Below are positions 55,342 through 63,983 of a stretch of DNA of 64,000 nt, in pieces. Made by a program: the position numbers and the translations under genes. The notes under the pieces are model-generated. The model had not been told where the DNA came from, ran no database searches, and saw only the letters and a list, made by a program, of their open reading frames with translations. Origin of the DNA: Streptomyces sp. PH10-H1 (lineage in GTDB: Bacteria; Actinomycetota; Actinomycetes; Streptomycetales; Streptomycetaceae); assembly GCF_030063355.1 (NCBI RefSeq), contig NZ_JASISZ010000031.1, positions 1 through 64,000 of the forward strand, read 5' to 3'. The stretch's first letter is position 1. Each line of letters opens with the position of its first letter.

Positions 55342-55818
55342 TCAGGCCCTCTCCGGCGCCCGACGGGCGCCCGCATACATGTCGATCTTGTAGTCCAGCA
55401 CCTCGAGGGTGTCCCGCAACTCGGCGATCCGCCGGTGCACGTCCTCGCGGTGCGCGACGAGCAGCTGCTGCCGCTCGCCGAAGGTCTGGTCGCCCTCGCG
55501 CACCAGCTCCGCGTACCTGACCATGTCCGCGACCGGCATTCCGGTCAGCCGGAGCTTGCCGACGAAGGCCAGCCAGTGCAGATCACGATTGCTGTAGCGG
55601 CGCTGCCCGGTGTGGGAGCGGTCCACATGCGGCATCAGTCCGATCCGCTCGTACCAGCGCAGGGTGTGCGCGGTCAGCCCGGTCACCGTGACCACTTCGC
55701 TGATCGTGTACTGGTCCTGGCCGTCCGGCCGCAGAATCGAGGTTTCGTCGTCGCAGCTGGCGATCCGGCCGGGCCGTCTCTTCGCCACCTTCGTCACGGC
55801 CACCTGCGTTACGGTCAT
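55342..55818 (-). CDS. MerR-family transcriptional regulator
   Basis: A 158-residue regulator. The winged helix is YTISEVVTVTGLTAHTLRWYERIGLM followed by HTGQRRYSNRDLHWLAF, and a long dimerisation helix ends DTLEVLDYKIDMYAG. The first 35 residues are a basic extension. It is the first gene of an operon with the aldo-keto reductase. A perfect 18-bp palindrome sits in its promoter between -35 and -10 boxes spaced 19 bp, the hallmark of MerR-controlled promoters. The transcript is probably leaderless. Confidence 0.92.
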   Translation of the reverse strand: MTVTQVAVTKVAKRRPGRIASCDDETSILRPDGQDQYTISEVVTVTGLTAHTLRWYERIGLMPHVDRSHTGQRRYSNRDLHWLAFVGKLRLTGMPVADMVRYAELVREGDQTFGERQQLLVAHREDVHRRIAELRDTLEVLDYKIDMYAGARRAPERA

Positions 55819-55834
55819 GCCCCTACGCTACGGA

Positions 55835-55852
55835 CTTGGAGTGCACTCCAAG
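55835..55852 (-). promoter_or_regulatory. MerR operator and promoter
   Basis: CTTGGAGTGCACTCCAAG is a perfect palindrome. On the minus strand, TTGCTT (55855-55850) and TAGCGT (55830-55825) are spaced 19 bp around it, and +1 would fall at the ATG itself. Confidence 0.8.
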
Positions 55853-55897
55853 CAAGCGGCTTCAGAAGATCTTTCCGCCCGCGTTACGCTCGCCCCC

Positions 55898-56713
55898 ATG
55901 GAGAGCTTGCGCGAGATCCAGAACTGGCCGGTCCCGTCGGCCGCCGTCACCGTCGTTCGCCGGGACGGCACGGTGGCCGGCTCCCACGGCCCGGTGGGTG
56001 ACCGCTTCCGGCTCGCCTCCGTCACCAAGCCGCTGACGGCCTACGCGGCGCTGGTCGCCTGCGAGGAGGGCGTCTTCGAGCTGGACGACCCGGCGGGGCC
56101 CGAGGGCTCGACGGTCCGCCATCTGCTCGCCCACACCTCGGGCCTCGCCTTCGACGAGCACCGGGTGATGGCCGCGCCCGGCGACCGCAGGCTCTACTCC
56201 AACGCCGGTTTCGAGGTCCTCGCCGACCACATCGCCGAGGTCACCGGCATACCGTTCCCCGAATACCTGCGCCAGGCCGTCCTGGAGCCGCTGGGCATGG
56301 CCGCCACCACCCTCCCGGGCTCCGCCGCCTCCGACGCCGTCTCCACCGTCGAGGACCTCGTGCGCTTCGCCGCCGAGCTGCAGGCGCCGCGCATTCTGCA
56401 CCCCTCCACCCTGGACGAGGCGACGTCCGTCGTCTTCCCCGGCCTCAAGGGCGTGCTCCCCGGCTACGGCCACCAGAACCCCAACGACTGGGGCCTCGGC
56501 TTCGAGATCCGCGACTCCAAGACCCCGCACTGGACCGGCTCCGTCTCCAGTCCGCGCACCTTCGGGCACTTCGGCCAGACCGGGACCTTCCTGTGGGTCG
56601 ACCCGGACGCGGGCGCCGCCTGCGTCTGCCTCACCGACCGCGCCTGGGGCGCGTGGGCGGTCCCGCTGTGGCCCGCCCTGACGGACGCGGTTCTCGCGGA
56701 ACTGCGCGGTTGA
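55898..56713 (+). CDS. Serine hydrolase of the beta-lactamase / DD-peptidase-like family
   Basis: A 271-residue class C beta-lactamase-fold hydrolase without a signal peptide, so cytoplasmic. The SxxK motif is ASVTKPL (catalytic Ser and Lys), the YxN motif is LYSNAGFEVLA, and the third motif is HFGQTGTF. LLAHTSGLAF is typical of the family. Such proteins are often esterases or D-amino-acid peptidases. A TACGCT element ends seven bases before the ATG, suggesting a leaderless transcript. Confidence 0.88.
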   Translation: MESLREIQNWPVPSAAVTVVRRDGTVAGSHGPVGDRFRLASVTKPLTAYAALVACEEGVFELDDPAGPEGSTVRHLLAHTSGLAFDEHRVMAAPGDRRLYSNAGFEVLADHIAEVTGIPFPEYLRQAVLEPLGMAATTLPGSAASDAVSTVEDLVRFAAELQAPRILHPSTLDEATSVVFPGLKGVLPGYGHQNPNDWGLGFEIRDSKTPHWTGSVSSPRTFGHFGQTGTFLWVDPDAGAACVCLTDRAWGAWAVPLWPALTDAVLAELRG

Positions 56714-56751
56714 TCCCAGTCAGCCGGTCCCGCTCGGACGGTCCCGCTCGG

Positions 56752-57417
56752 CTACCCCTGCTCGGCACGGGGGCTCGGACGCATCTCCCACACCAGGTAC
56801 TCCACCGGCCCGTCCGCCTCGGCCCGCAGCCCCTCCGCCCCGGTGACGCGCGCCGCATCGCCCTCGCCGAGTGACTCCGTGCCCAGCCGGACGCTTCCGC
56901 GCACCACATGGATGTACAGGAAGGGCGCGTCCGGCAGCGCCATCGTGCCGCGGCCGACGACGAGCGTGGCGTGCGGCTGCCGTTCCGGGACGAACCGCGT
57001 GCCGCGTTCGGTGGTTTCGATGGCATAGCGCGGCTCGCCGCCGGACACCGCCGGCTCCAGCCACATCTGAAGGAACCTCAGCGGGACGTCACCGGCGTTG
57101 CGTTCCACATGCCGGACGCCGTCACCCGCGCTGAGCAGCTGTACCTCCCCGGCCCGCACCACCGTCCCGTGTCCCGCGGAGTCCCGGTGCCCCAGTTCCC
57201 CCTCGATCACCCATGTCACGATCTCGACGGCCCGGTGCGGATGCTCGGCGAAGCCGGCGCCGGGCGCCAGCCGCTCCTCGTTGCACGCCAGCAGCGGCCC
57301 GAACCGCAGGTTGTCCGGGTCGTAGTGGGACCCGAACGAGAAGGCGTGCAGGGTCTCGATCCCCCCGGCGGGATCGCCGCCGGCATACCGCTGTCCACCG
57401 CGCCAGACTTCGATCAT
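56752..57417 (-). CDS. Pirin-family protein
   Basis: A 221-residue double cupin. The N-terminal metal site is EHPHRAVEIVTWVIEGELGHRDS with the downstream HVERNAG, which supply three His and a Glu. The second cupin has lost its ligands, as is normal for pirins. Bacterial pirins have quercetinase activity or bind metabolic enzymes such as the pyruvate dehydrogenase E1. It is divergent from fasR with a 71-bp gap. Confidence 0.9.
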   Translation of the reverse strand: MIEVWRGGQRYAGGDPAGGIETLHAFSFGSHYDPDNLRFGPLLACNEERLAPGAGFAEHPHRAVEIVTWVIEGELGHRDSAGHGTVVRAGEVQLLSAGDGVRHVERNAGDVPLRFLQMWLEPAVSGGEPRYAIETTERGTRFVPERQPHATLVVGRGTMALPDAPFLYIHVVRGSVRLGTESLGEGDAARVTGAEGLRAEADGPVEYLVWEMRPSPRAEQG

Positions 57418-57488
57418 TCCGCCACGGTACAAGCGCCCGGCGCGCACCCCGGCACCGCGCACCCCTGGGGATAAGGCAGTCTTGTCCC

Positions 57489-58685
57489 GTGCCCGACACT
57501 CCGCAGCCCCCCAAAAAGCCCGTCCGTGCTGAGCACGCCGCGACCCTGCGCCGCCTGGAGAAGTCATCCGGCCGGCTGGCGGCGAACGCCATCGCCCGGA
57601 TGGATGAACAGCTGCCGTGGTACCGGGCGATGCCACCGGAGAACCGGTCCTGGATCGGGCTGGTGGCCCAGGCGGGCATCGCGGCCTTCACCGAGTGGTT
57701 CCGGCACCCGGAGGCGCCGCAGGCGATCAGCACAGATGTGTTCGGGACGGCTCCCCGGGAGCTGACCCGGGCGATCTCGCTGCGGCAGACCGTGGAGATG
57801 GTGCGCACCACCATCGAGGTGATGGAAGCCGCGATCGACGAGGTGGCCGCGCCCGGCGACGAGTCCGTGCTGCGGGAGGCGCTGCTGGTCTACGCGCGGG
57901 AGATCGCGTTCGCCACCGCGCAGGTGTACGCGCAGGCGGCGGAAGCCCGGGGCGCGTGGGACGCGCGCCTGGAGTCGCTGGTCGTCAACGCGGTGCTGTC
58001 GGGCGAGGCGGACGAAGGTGTGCTGTCGCGCGCCGCTGCGCTGGGCTGGAGCTCCCCCGACAAGATCGTGGTGGTGCTCGGAACCGCGCCGAACGGCGAC
58101 AGCGAGCTCACGGTGGAGGCCATCCGACGGGCCGCGCGGCACGCGAAACTGCAGGTGCTGACGGGTGTGCTCGGCGAGCGGCTGGTGGTGATCGCGGGCG
58201 GCGAGGGCGAACCGATCAAGGTCGCGAAGTCACTGATCGCCCCGTTCGCGGCCGGCCCCGTGGTGGCCGGCCCGGTCGTCGGGGATCTGCTGTCCGCCAC
58301 CCGTTCGGCCCAGGCCGCCGCGGCCGGTCTCAAGGCGTGCGCCGCGTGGCCGGACGCACCGCGGCCGGTCGTCTCGGACGATCTGCTGCCCGAGCGCGCG
58401 ATGGCCGGCGACCGGTATGCGCGTGAACAGCTGGTGGAGGAGATCTACAGACCGTTGGAGGAAGCGGGCTCCGCTCTCCTGGAAACGCTGAGTGTCTACC
58501 TCGAACAGGCCTCGTCCCTCGAAGGGGCGGCGCGGATGTTGTTCGTTCACCCCAATACCGTCCGCTACCGGCTGCGACGTGTGACGGACGTCACCGGATG
58601 GTCACCCTCCGATGTGCGCTCGGCGTTCACGCTACGCATCGCCCTCATCCTGGGACGACTCTCCGCCGCAGAACAATCACCCTGA
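57489..58685 (+). CDS. fasR: PucR-type fatty-acid biosynthesis activator FasR
   Basis: A 398-residue regulator. Residues ~1-150 are a helical sensor domain (ISLRQTVEMVRTTIEVMEAAIDE). A GGDEF-like middle follows, and the C-terminal PucR helix-turn-helix is ASSLEGAARMLFVHPNTVRYRLRRV. In Streptomyces coelicolor the gene in this place, FasR, binds and activates the fabD promoter. The GTG start directly follows the pirin divergence. The palindrome 4 bp past its stop is the probable target. Confidence 0.92.
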   Translation: MPDTPQPPKKPVRAEHAATLRRLEKSSGRLAANAIARMDEQLPWYRAMPPENRSWIGLVAQAGIAAFTEWFRHPEAPQAISTDVFGTAPRELTRAISLRQTVEMVRTTIEVMEAAIDEVAAPGDESVLREALLVYAREIAFATAQVYAQAAEARGAWDARLESLVVNAVLSGEADEGVLSRAAALGWSSPDKIVVVLGTAPNGDSELTVEAIRRAARHAKLQVLTGVLGERLVVIAGGEGEPIKVAKSLIAPFAAGPVVAGPVVGDLLSATRSAQAAAAGLKACAAWPDAPRPVVSDDLLPERAMAGDRYAREQLVEEIYRPLEEAGSALLETLSVYLEQASSLEGAARMLFVHPNTVRYRLRRVTDVTGWSPSDVRSAFTLRIALILGRLSAAEQSP

Positions 58686-58688
58686 GTT

Positions 58689-58707
58689 TTTGTTGGACAC
58701 CAACAAA
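58689..58707 (+). promoter_or_regulatory. Candidate FasR operator before fabD
   Basis: TTTGTTGG and CCAACAAA form a perfect inverted repeat around ACA, 67 bp before fabD and directly after fasR. Its position fits the activator site of the fab operon. Confidence 0.65.
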
Positions 58708-58774
58708 TCGTCCAGCAGATCTTCGTCCCTGTCCCCACGGGCGCCGAACACCGTCCGCGAGAGAGAGTGTGTAC

Positions 58775-59770
58775 GTGCTCGTACTCGTCGCTCCCGGCCA
58801 GGGTGCCCAGTCGCCCGGCTTCCTGACTCCCTGGCTCGAACTCACCGGTGTCGCCGACCGCCTTCACTGGTGGTCCGCGGTGGCCGGGCTCGACCTTGTC
58901 CACTACGGCACGAAGGCCGACGCGGACGAGATCCGCGACACCGCCGTGGCCCAGCCGCTGCTGGTGGCCGCGGGCCTGGTCTCGGCCCTGTCGCTGTTCC
59001 CACACCCGTCCGAGGGCCGGCGTGCGGTCGGCGCCGTGGCCGGGCACAGCGTCGGTGAGATCACCGCCGCCGCCGGCGCCGGCGTGATCACCGCCGAATC
59101 GGCGATGGCGCTCGTACGGCAGCGCGGACTGGCCATGGCCAAGGCCGCCTCCGTCACCACCACCGGCATGTCGGCGGTGCTCGGCGGCGACCCCGAGGCC
59201 GTCCTCACGCATCTGGAGAAGCTCGGCCTGACCCCGGCGAACATCAACGGCGCCGGCCAGATCGTCGCCGCCGGTACATCGGAGCAGCTGGCCGCGCTGG
59301 CCGAGGACAAGCCCGAGAAGGCCCGCGTCATCGCGCTGAAGGTGGCCGGCGCGTTCCACACGCGCCACATGGCCCCCGCGGTGTCCGCACTGGAGGCCCT
59401 CGTACCCGGTGTGACGGTGCACGACCCGGGTATCCGCTATGTATCGAACGCCGACGGCCAGGTCATCGGCAGCGGCGACGAGATTGTCCGACGGCTGGTC
59501 CAGCAGGTGTCCAACCCGGTCCGCTGGGACCTGTGCATGGAGACCTTCAAGGAGCTGGGCGTCACCGCGATCATCGAGATGGCTCCGGCCGGCACGCTGG
59601 TCGGCCTGGCCAAGCGCGCGCTGCCGGGCGTCAAGACGCTCGCGCTGAAGACCCCGGACGACATCGACGCGGCCCGCGCGATCGTCGCCGAGCACGGCGA
59701 TCCGGGCGCGCCCGGCGCGGCCCTGCGGCGCACTCATCCTGCGGCTGAAGAGGAGTCACCCCAGACATGA
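58775..59770 (+). CDS. fabD: Malonyl-CoA:ACP malonyltransferase
   Basis: A 331-residue acyltransferase that loads malonate from CoA onto ACP. It has LVLVAPGQGAQ, the nucleophile GHSVGEI, the Arg-containing VRQRGLAM and the catalytic His in GAFHTRHM. The GTG at 58775 is preferred, with GAGAGAG seven bases upstream and the expected family N-terminus; GTG at 58769 is the alternative. It overlaps fabH by four bases. Confidence 0.95.
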   Translation: MLVLVAPGQGAQSPGFLTPWLELTGVADRLHWWSAVAGLDLVHYGTKADADEIRDTAVAQPLLVAAGLVSALSLFPHPSEGRRAVGAVAGHSVGEITAAAGAGVITAESAMALVRQRGLAMAKAASVTTTGMSAVLGGDPEAVLTHLEKLGLTPANINGAGQIVAAGTSEQLAALAEDKPEKARVIALKVAGAFHTRHMAPAVSALEALVPGVTVHDPGIRYVSNADGQVIGSGDEIVRRLVQQVSNPVRWDLCMETFKELGVTAIIEMAPAGTLVGLAKRALPGVKTLALKTPDDIDAARAIVAEHGDPGAPGAALRRTHPAAEEESPQT

Positions 59771-60774
59771 CCGCGAAGATCCAGCCCAGCCAGGGTGCCC
59801 CGTACGCGCGGATTCTCGGCGTCGGCGGCTACCGCCCGACCCGGGTGGTCCCCAACGAGGTGATCCTGGAGACGATCGACTCCAGCGACGAGTGGATCCG
59901 CTCCCGCTCCGGCATCTCCACGCGCCACTGGGCGAACGACGCGGAGACCGTCGCCGAGATGTCGCTCGAGGCTTCGGGCAAGGCGCTCGCGGACGCGGGT
60001 CTGGCAGCCGAGGACATCGGCGCGGTGATCGTCGCGACCGTCACTCACTTCAAACAGACTCCGGCGATCGCGACGGAGATTGCGCACCGGCTCGGCGCCG
60101 GCAAGGCCGCCGCGTTCGACATCTCGGCGGCCTGCGCCGGCTTCGCCTACGGGCTGACGCTCGCCAAGGGCATGATCACCGACGGCAGCGCCAAGCATGT
60201 GCTGGTCATCGGTGTCGAGCGGCTGAGCGACCTGACCGACCTGACCGACCGCGCCACCGCCTTCCTGTTCGGCGACGGCGCCGGCGCCGTCGTGGTCGGC
60301 CCGTCCGATGTGCCCGCGATCGGCCCGGCCGTCTGGGGTTCCGAGGGCGACAAGGCCGATGTGATCGCCCAGACCGATTCGTGGGAGGTCTTCCGCGACG
60401 GCGGTCAGCCGGAGAAGTTCCCGGCCCTGCGCCAGGAGGGCCAGACAGTCTTCCGCTGGGCGGTCTTCGAGATGGCCAAGGTGGCCCAGCAGGCGCTGGA
60501 CGCCGCCGGGATCACCGCGGACCAGCTGGACGCCTTCATCCCGCACCAGGCGAACATGCGGATCATCGACTCGATGATCAAGGCGCTGAAGCTGCCGGAA
60601 CACGTCGCGATCGCCCGCGACATCGAGACCACGGGCAACACCTCGTCCGCCTCCATCCCGTTGGCCATGGAGCGGCTGCTGGCCACCGGCCAGGCCAAGA
60701 GCGGCGACACCGCCCTGCTCATCGGCTTCGGGGCGGGTCTCGTGTATGCCGCAACTGTGGTTACTCTCCCCTAG
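59767..60774 (+). CDS. fabH: Beta-ketoacyl-ACP synthase III
   Basis: A 335-residue condensing enzyme that starts chains from branched or acetyl-CoA and malonyl-ACP. The catalytic Cys is in DISAACAGFAYG, the His in PHQANMRI and the Asn in TTGNTSSAS. The ATG overlaps the fabD stop (ATGA), so the two are translationally coupled. Confidence 0.96.
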   Translation: MTAKIQPSQGAPYARILGVGGYRPTRVVPNEVILETIDSSDEWIRSRSGISTRHWANDAETVAEMSLEASGKALADAGLAAEDIGAVIVATVTHFKQTPAIATEIAHRLGAGKAAAFDISAACAGFAYGLTLAKGMITDGSAKHVLVIGVERLSDLTDLTDRATAFLFGDGAGAVVVGPSDVPAIGPAVWGSEGDKADVIAQTDSWEVFRDGGQPEKFPALRQEGQTVFRWAVFEMAKVAQQALDAAGITADQLDAFIPHQANMRIIDSMIKALKLPEHVAIARDIETTGNTSSASIPLAMERLLATGQAKSGDTALLIGFGAGLVYAATVVTLP

Positions 60775-60842
60775 TCACCAACCCTTCGCGGCGCCGCAGT
60801 CCCGCACGCCGCACTCCCCCGCAACACATAAGGAGCGCCGTA

Positions 60843-61094
60843 ATGGCCGCCACCCAGGCAGAGATCCTCGAAGGCCTCGCCGAGATCGTCAACGAGATCG
60901 CCGGCATCCCGGTCGAGGACGTCCAGACGGAGAAGTCCTTCACCGACGACCTGGACGTCGACTCCCTGTCCATGGTCGAGGTCGTCGTGGCCGCTGAAGA
61001 GCGTTTCGAGACCAAGATCCCGGACGACGCCGTCAAGGACCTGAAGACCGTCGGCGACGCTGTCGACTACATCCTCAAGAACCAGCAGGCCTGA
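60843..61094 (+). CDS. acpP: Acyl carrier protein
   Basis: An 83-residue acidic four-helix carrier. The phosphopantetheine is attached to Ser41 in DDLDVDSLSMVE. AAGGAG lies eight bases before the ATG. It is the third gene of the fab operon and carries all intermediates. Confidence 0.96.
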   Translation: MAATQAEILEGLAEIVNEIAGIPVEDVQTEKSFTDDLDVDSLSMVEVVVAAEERFETKIPDDAVKDLKTVGDAVDYILKNQQA

Positions 61095-61154
61095 CCTACC
61101 CCCTGGGACGACGCGTCTGTCGCCCGCCCTTCTAAACGTGGAGAGACAATTCCT

Positions 61155-62417
61155 GTGAACTCGACCAATCGCACTGTGGTCGTCACCGGTATCGGCGCAA
61201 CCACACCGCTGGGTGGCGACAGCGCGTCGACCTGGGAAGGCCTGATCACCGGACGCTCCGGCATCAGCGCTCTGGAGCAGGACTGGGCCGCGGAGCTGCC
61301 CGTACGCATCGCCGGGCAGATCGCCGTCGAACCGTCGGAGATCCTGCCCCGGCCGCAGCTGCGCAAGCTGGACCGCTCGGCGCAGTTCGCGCTGATCGCG
61401 GCCCGCGAGGCGTGGGCCGACGCGGGCTTCACCGCCAAAGCCGGCGTGGACTCCTCGATCGACCCGGACCGGCTCGGCACGGTCGTCGCCTCCGGCATCG
61501 GCGGCGTCACCACGCTGCTGGGCCAGTACGACGTGCTCAAGGAGCAGGGCGTCCGCAAGGTCTCCCCGCACACCGTGCCCATGCTCATGCCGAACAGCCC
61601 GTCCGCCAACGTCGGCCTGGAGGTCAACGCGCGGGCCGGCGTCCACTCGCTGGTCAGCGCGTGCGCGTCCGGCGCCGAGGCGGTCGGCTACGCCATCGAG
61701 ATGATCCGCACCGGCCGCGCCGATGTGGTCGTCGCGGGCGGCACCGAGGCGGCCATCCACCCGCTGCCGATCGTCGCCTTCGCCAACATGATGGCGATGT
61801 CGAAGAACAACGACGACCCGCACGGCGCTTCGCGTCCGTACGACAAGGGCCGTGACGGCTTCGTCCTCGGTGAGGGCGCAGGCGTCATCGTCCTGGAGTC
61901 GGCCGAGCACGCCGCCCGACGGGGCGCCAAGGTCTACTGCGAGGCGCTGGGCCAGGGGCTGTCCGCGGACAGCCACCACATCGCGCAGCCCGAGCCGACC
62001 GGCCGCGGCATCTCCGCCGCGCTGGAGCACCTGATCGCCTCCACCGGCCTGGACACCTCCGAGATCGTGCACCTCAACGCGCACGCGACCTCGACCCCGC
62101 AGGGTGACATCGCCGAGGTCAAGGCGCTCGCCAAGGTGCTGGGCCACGAGCTGGAGCACATCGCGATCTCCGCCACGAAGTCGATGACCGGGCACCTGCT
62201 CGGCGGCGCGGGCGGCATCGAGACCGTGGCCACCGTGCTCGCACTGCACAATCGCCTCGCCCCGCCGACGATCAACATCACCGACCTCGACGACGACGTC
62301 GACCCGAAGCTGGTCTCCACCGAGGCCCGGCCGCTGCCGGAGGGCCCGATCATCGCCCTCAACAACTCGTTCGGCTTCGGCGGGCACAACGTCGTCCTGG
62401 CGTTCCGTACGGCCTGA
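61155..62417 (+). CDS. fabF: Beta-ketoacyl-ACP synthase II
   Basis: A 420-residue condensing enzyme for chain elongation. The catalytic Cys is in SLVSACASGAEAVG, with His in LNAHATSTPQGD and NNSFGFGGHN. The GTG start is preceded by GAGAG. It ends the fab operon and is followed by a bidirectional terminator. Confidence 0.96.
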   Translation: MNSTNRTVVVTGIGATTPLGGDSASTWEGLITGRSGISALEQDWAAELPVRIAGQIAVEPSEILPRPQLRKLDRSAQFALIAAREAWADAGFTAKAGVDSSIDPDRLGTVVASGIGGVTTLLGQYDVLKEQGVRKVSPHTVPMLMPNSPSANVGLEVNARAGVHSLVSACASGAEAVGYAIEMIRTGRADVVVAGGTEAAIHPLPIVAFANMMAMSKNNDDPHGASRPYDKGRDGFVLGEGAGVIVLESAEHAARRGAKVYCEALGQGLSADSHHIAQPEPTGRGISAALEHLIASTGLDTSEIVHLNAHATSTPQGDIAEVKALAKVLGHELEHIAISATKSMTGHLLGGAGGIETVATVLALHNRLAPPTINITDLDDDVDPKLVSTEARPLPEGPIIALNNSFGFGGHNVVLAFRTA

Positions 62418-62491
62418 ACCTTCTGAACGGCCTGAACGGCCTGAACGGTCCGCACGGTCCGATCTGCGGGCCGGTGAGGGCGCAGCGGTGA

Positions 62492-62535
62492 AGTGGCTTA
62501 TTTCCGTGGTCTGTTGACCAGGGAAATGAGCCATT
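62492..62535. terminator. Long bidirectional terminator after fabF
   Basis: About 19 pairs form, including two G-U pairs and one mismatch, closing on a TGTT loop. AT-rich segments (TTATTTCC and GGGAAATGA) lie in the arms. It separates convergent fabF and oxidoreductase genes. Confidence 0.85.
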
Positions 62536-62549
62536 CCGCTGTCCGGCCG

Positions 62550-63425
62550 CTAGGTGTCGAAGCTCGCGAAGTACGAGGCCGCCATGTCCTCGCCGCCGTG
62601 CCCCTGCCCGGCGGCGCGGCTGAAACGCTCGGCGCAGGCGGCGGCGACGTCCAGGCGTACGCCGTGCGCCTGCCCGGCGGCGACGATGAGCCGGGCGTCC
62701 TTGAGCGCGCCGTCGACCGTGAAGTTCGGAGCGAAGTCACCGCTGAGGATCGCCTCGGACTTCATCCGCAGGTAGGGGAGGTCGAGCGGGCCGCCGCCGA
62801 GCGCCTCGAAGAAGTGGCGGGGGTCGACGCCCAGGCCCTTGGCGAGCGCCATCGCCTCGGCGGCGCCGTTGGTGACCGCCAGGACCCAGCTGTTGAGAAC
62901 CAGCTTCAGGCTGCTGCCCGTTCCCTCCGCCCCGTCCTCGCCCAGCCAGAGGACCTTGCGGCCGATCGCGTCGAACACCCGGTCCGCCACCGGCCTGGCC
63001 GCCCCGGGTCCGGCGGCCAGCACCGTCAACTGGCCCCCTTCGGCGGCCTGCCGGGTGCCGAGCACGGGCGCGTCCACGAAGTGCACACCGCGCTCGCGGG
63101 CGAGCGCGGCCAGCGGCGCCAGCCCATCGGGGCCCACGGTGCTCGTCTGGGCCCAGACCACGCCCTCGCGCAGCCCGGGGGACGCGTCCCGCATGGTCCG
63201 CAGAACGGACGGACCGTCAAGCAGCATGGTGATGACGGCGTCCGCGCCGCGTACGGCCTCGGCGGGGTCGCCCGTGATGTGCACGCCTTCGGCGGCCAGT
63301 GGCTCCGCGCGGGAGAGGGTGCGGTTCCAGGCCCGGACTTCATGCCCGGCGGCGGCGAGGTTGCGGGCCATGCCCGCGCCCATGATGCCGGTGCCGAGGA
63401 CTGCTACGGAAAGGGTGTCGGCCAT
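62550..63425 (-). CDS. NAD(P)-dependent oxidoreductase, 3-hydroxyisobutyrate dehydrogenase family
   Basis: A 291-residue beta-hydroxyacid dehydrogenase. The cofactor motif is VAVLGTGIMGAGMARNL, followed by NRT in place of an acidic residue, which favours NADP. The substrate loop is FVDAPVLGTRQAAEGGQL, and the catalytic Lys is in SSLKLVLNSW. Family members reduce succinic semialdehyde, glyoxylate or 3-hydroxyisobutyrate. The substrate here is unknown. Confidence 0.9.
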   Translation of the reverse strand: MADTLSVAVLGTGIMGAGMARNLAAAGHEVRAWNRTLSRAEPLAAEGVHITGDPAEAVRGADAVITMLLDGPSVLRTMRDASPGLREGVVWAQTSTVGPDGLAPLAALARERGVHFVDAPVLGTRQAAEGGQLTVLAAGPGAARPVADRVFDAIGRKVLWLGEDGAEGTGSSLKLVLNSWVLAVTNGAAEAMALAKGLGVDPRHFFEALGGGPLDLPYLRMKSEAILSGDFAPNFTVDGALKDARLIVAAGQAHGVRLDVAAACAERFSRAAGQGHGGEDMAASYFASFDT

Positions 63426-63488
63426 ACCGGCACATTAGGCCCTGGGACGGGTTGAAGGGCAGGGGCACGGCAGGGGCGCGGCAGGGAG

Positions 63489-63983
63489 TCACACGACCTG
63501 GTGCAGCCAGCGGACCGGCGCGCCCTCGCCGGCGTAGCGGAACGGTTCGAGTTCGTCGTCCCACGGCTTGCCGAGCAGCCTGGCGACCTCGGTCTCCAGA
63601 TCCGCCTCGCCCGTGCTGGCGCGCTGCAGTGCGGCGCGGAGCCGGTCCTCGGGGATGAGGATGTCGCCGTGCATGCCCGTGACGGCATGGAAGATGCCGA
63701 GTTCGGGGGTGCTGCTGTATCTCTCCCCTTCGGCGGCCGGGCAGGGCTCGGCCGTGACTTCGAAGCGCAGCAGATGCCAGCCGCGCAGGGCGGACGCCAG
63801 CTTCGAGGCCGTACCGGGCTCCCCCTGCCAGGAGAACTCGGCCCGCCAGGTGCCCGGTGAGACGGGCTGGCGGATCCAGTCGAGACTTACGCGCACGCCG
63901 AGGACGCCCGCGACGGCCCATTCGACGTGCGGGCACAGCGCGCGCGGGGCGGAGTGAACGTACAGAACTCCACGTGTCGTCAC
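63489..63983 (-). CDS. DUF3145 family protein
   Basis: A 164-residue soluble protein conserved in actinobacteria: TRGVLYVHSAPRALCPHVEWA, SLDWIRQPVSPGTWRAEFSW, HAVTGMHGDILIPEDRL and GAPVRWLHQVV. GGAGG precedes the GTG start. Its function is unknown. It is upstream of the oxidoreductase on the same strand with a 63-bp gap. Confidence 0.9.
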   Translation of the reverse strand: MTTRGVLYVHSAPRALCPHVEWAVAGVLGVRVSLDWIRQPVSPGTWRAEFSWQGEPGTASKLASALRGWHLLRFEVTAEPCPAAEGERYSSTPELGIFHAVTGMHGDILIPEDRLRAALQRASTGEADLETEVARLLGKPWDDELEPFRYAGEGAPVRWLHQVV

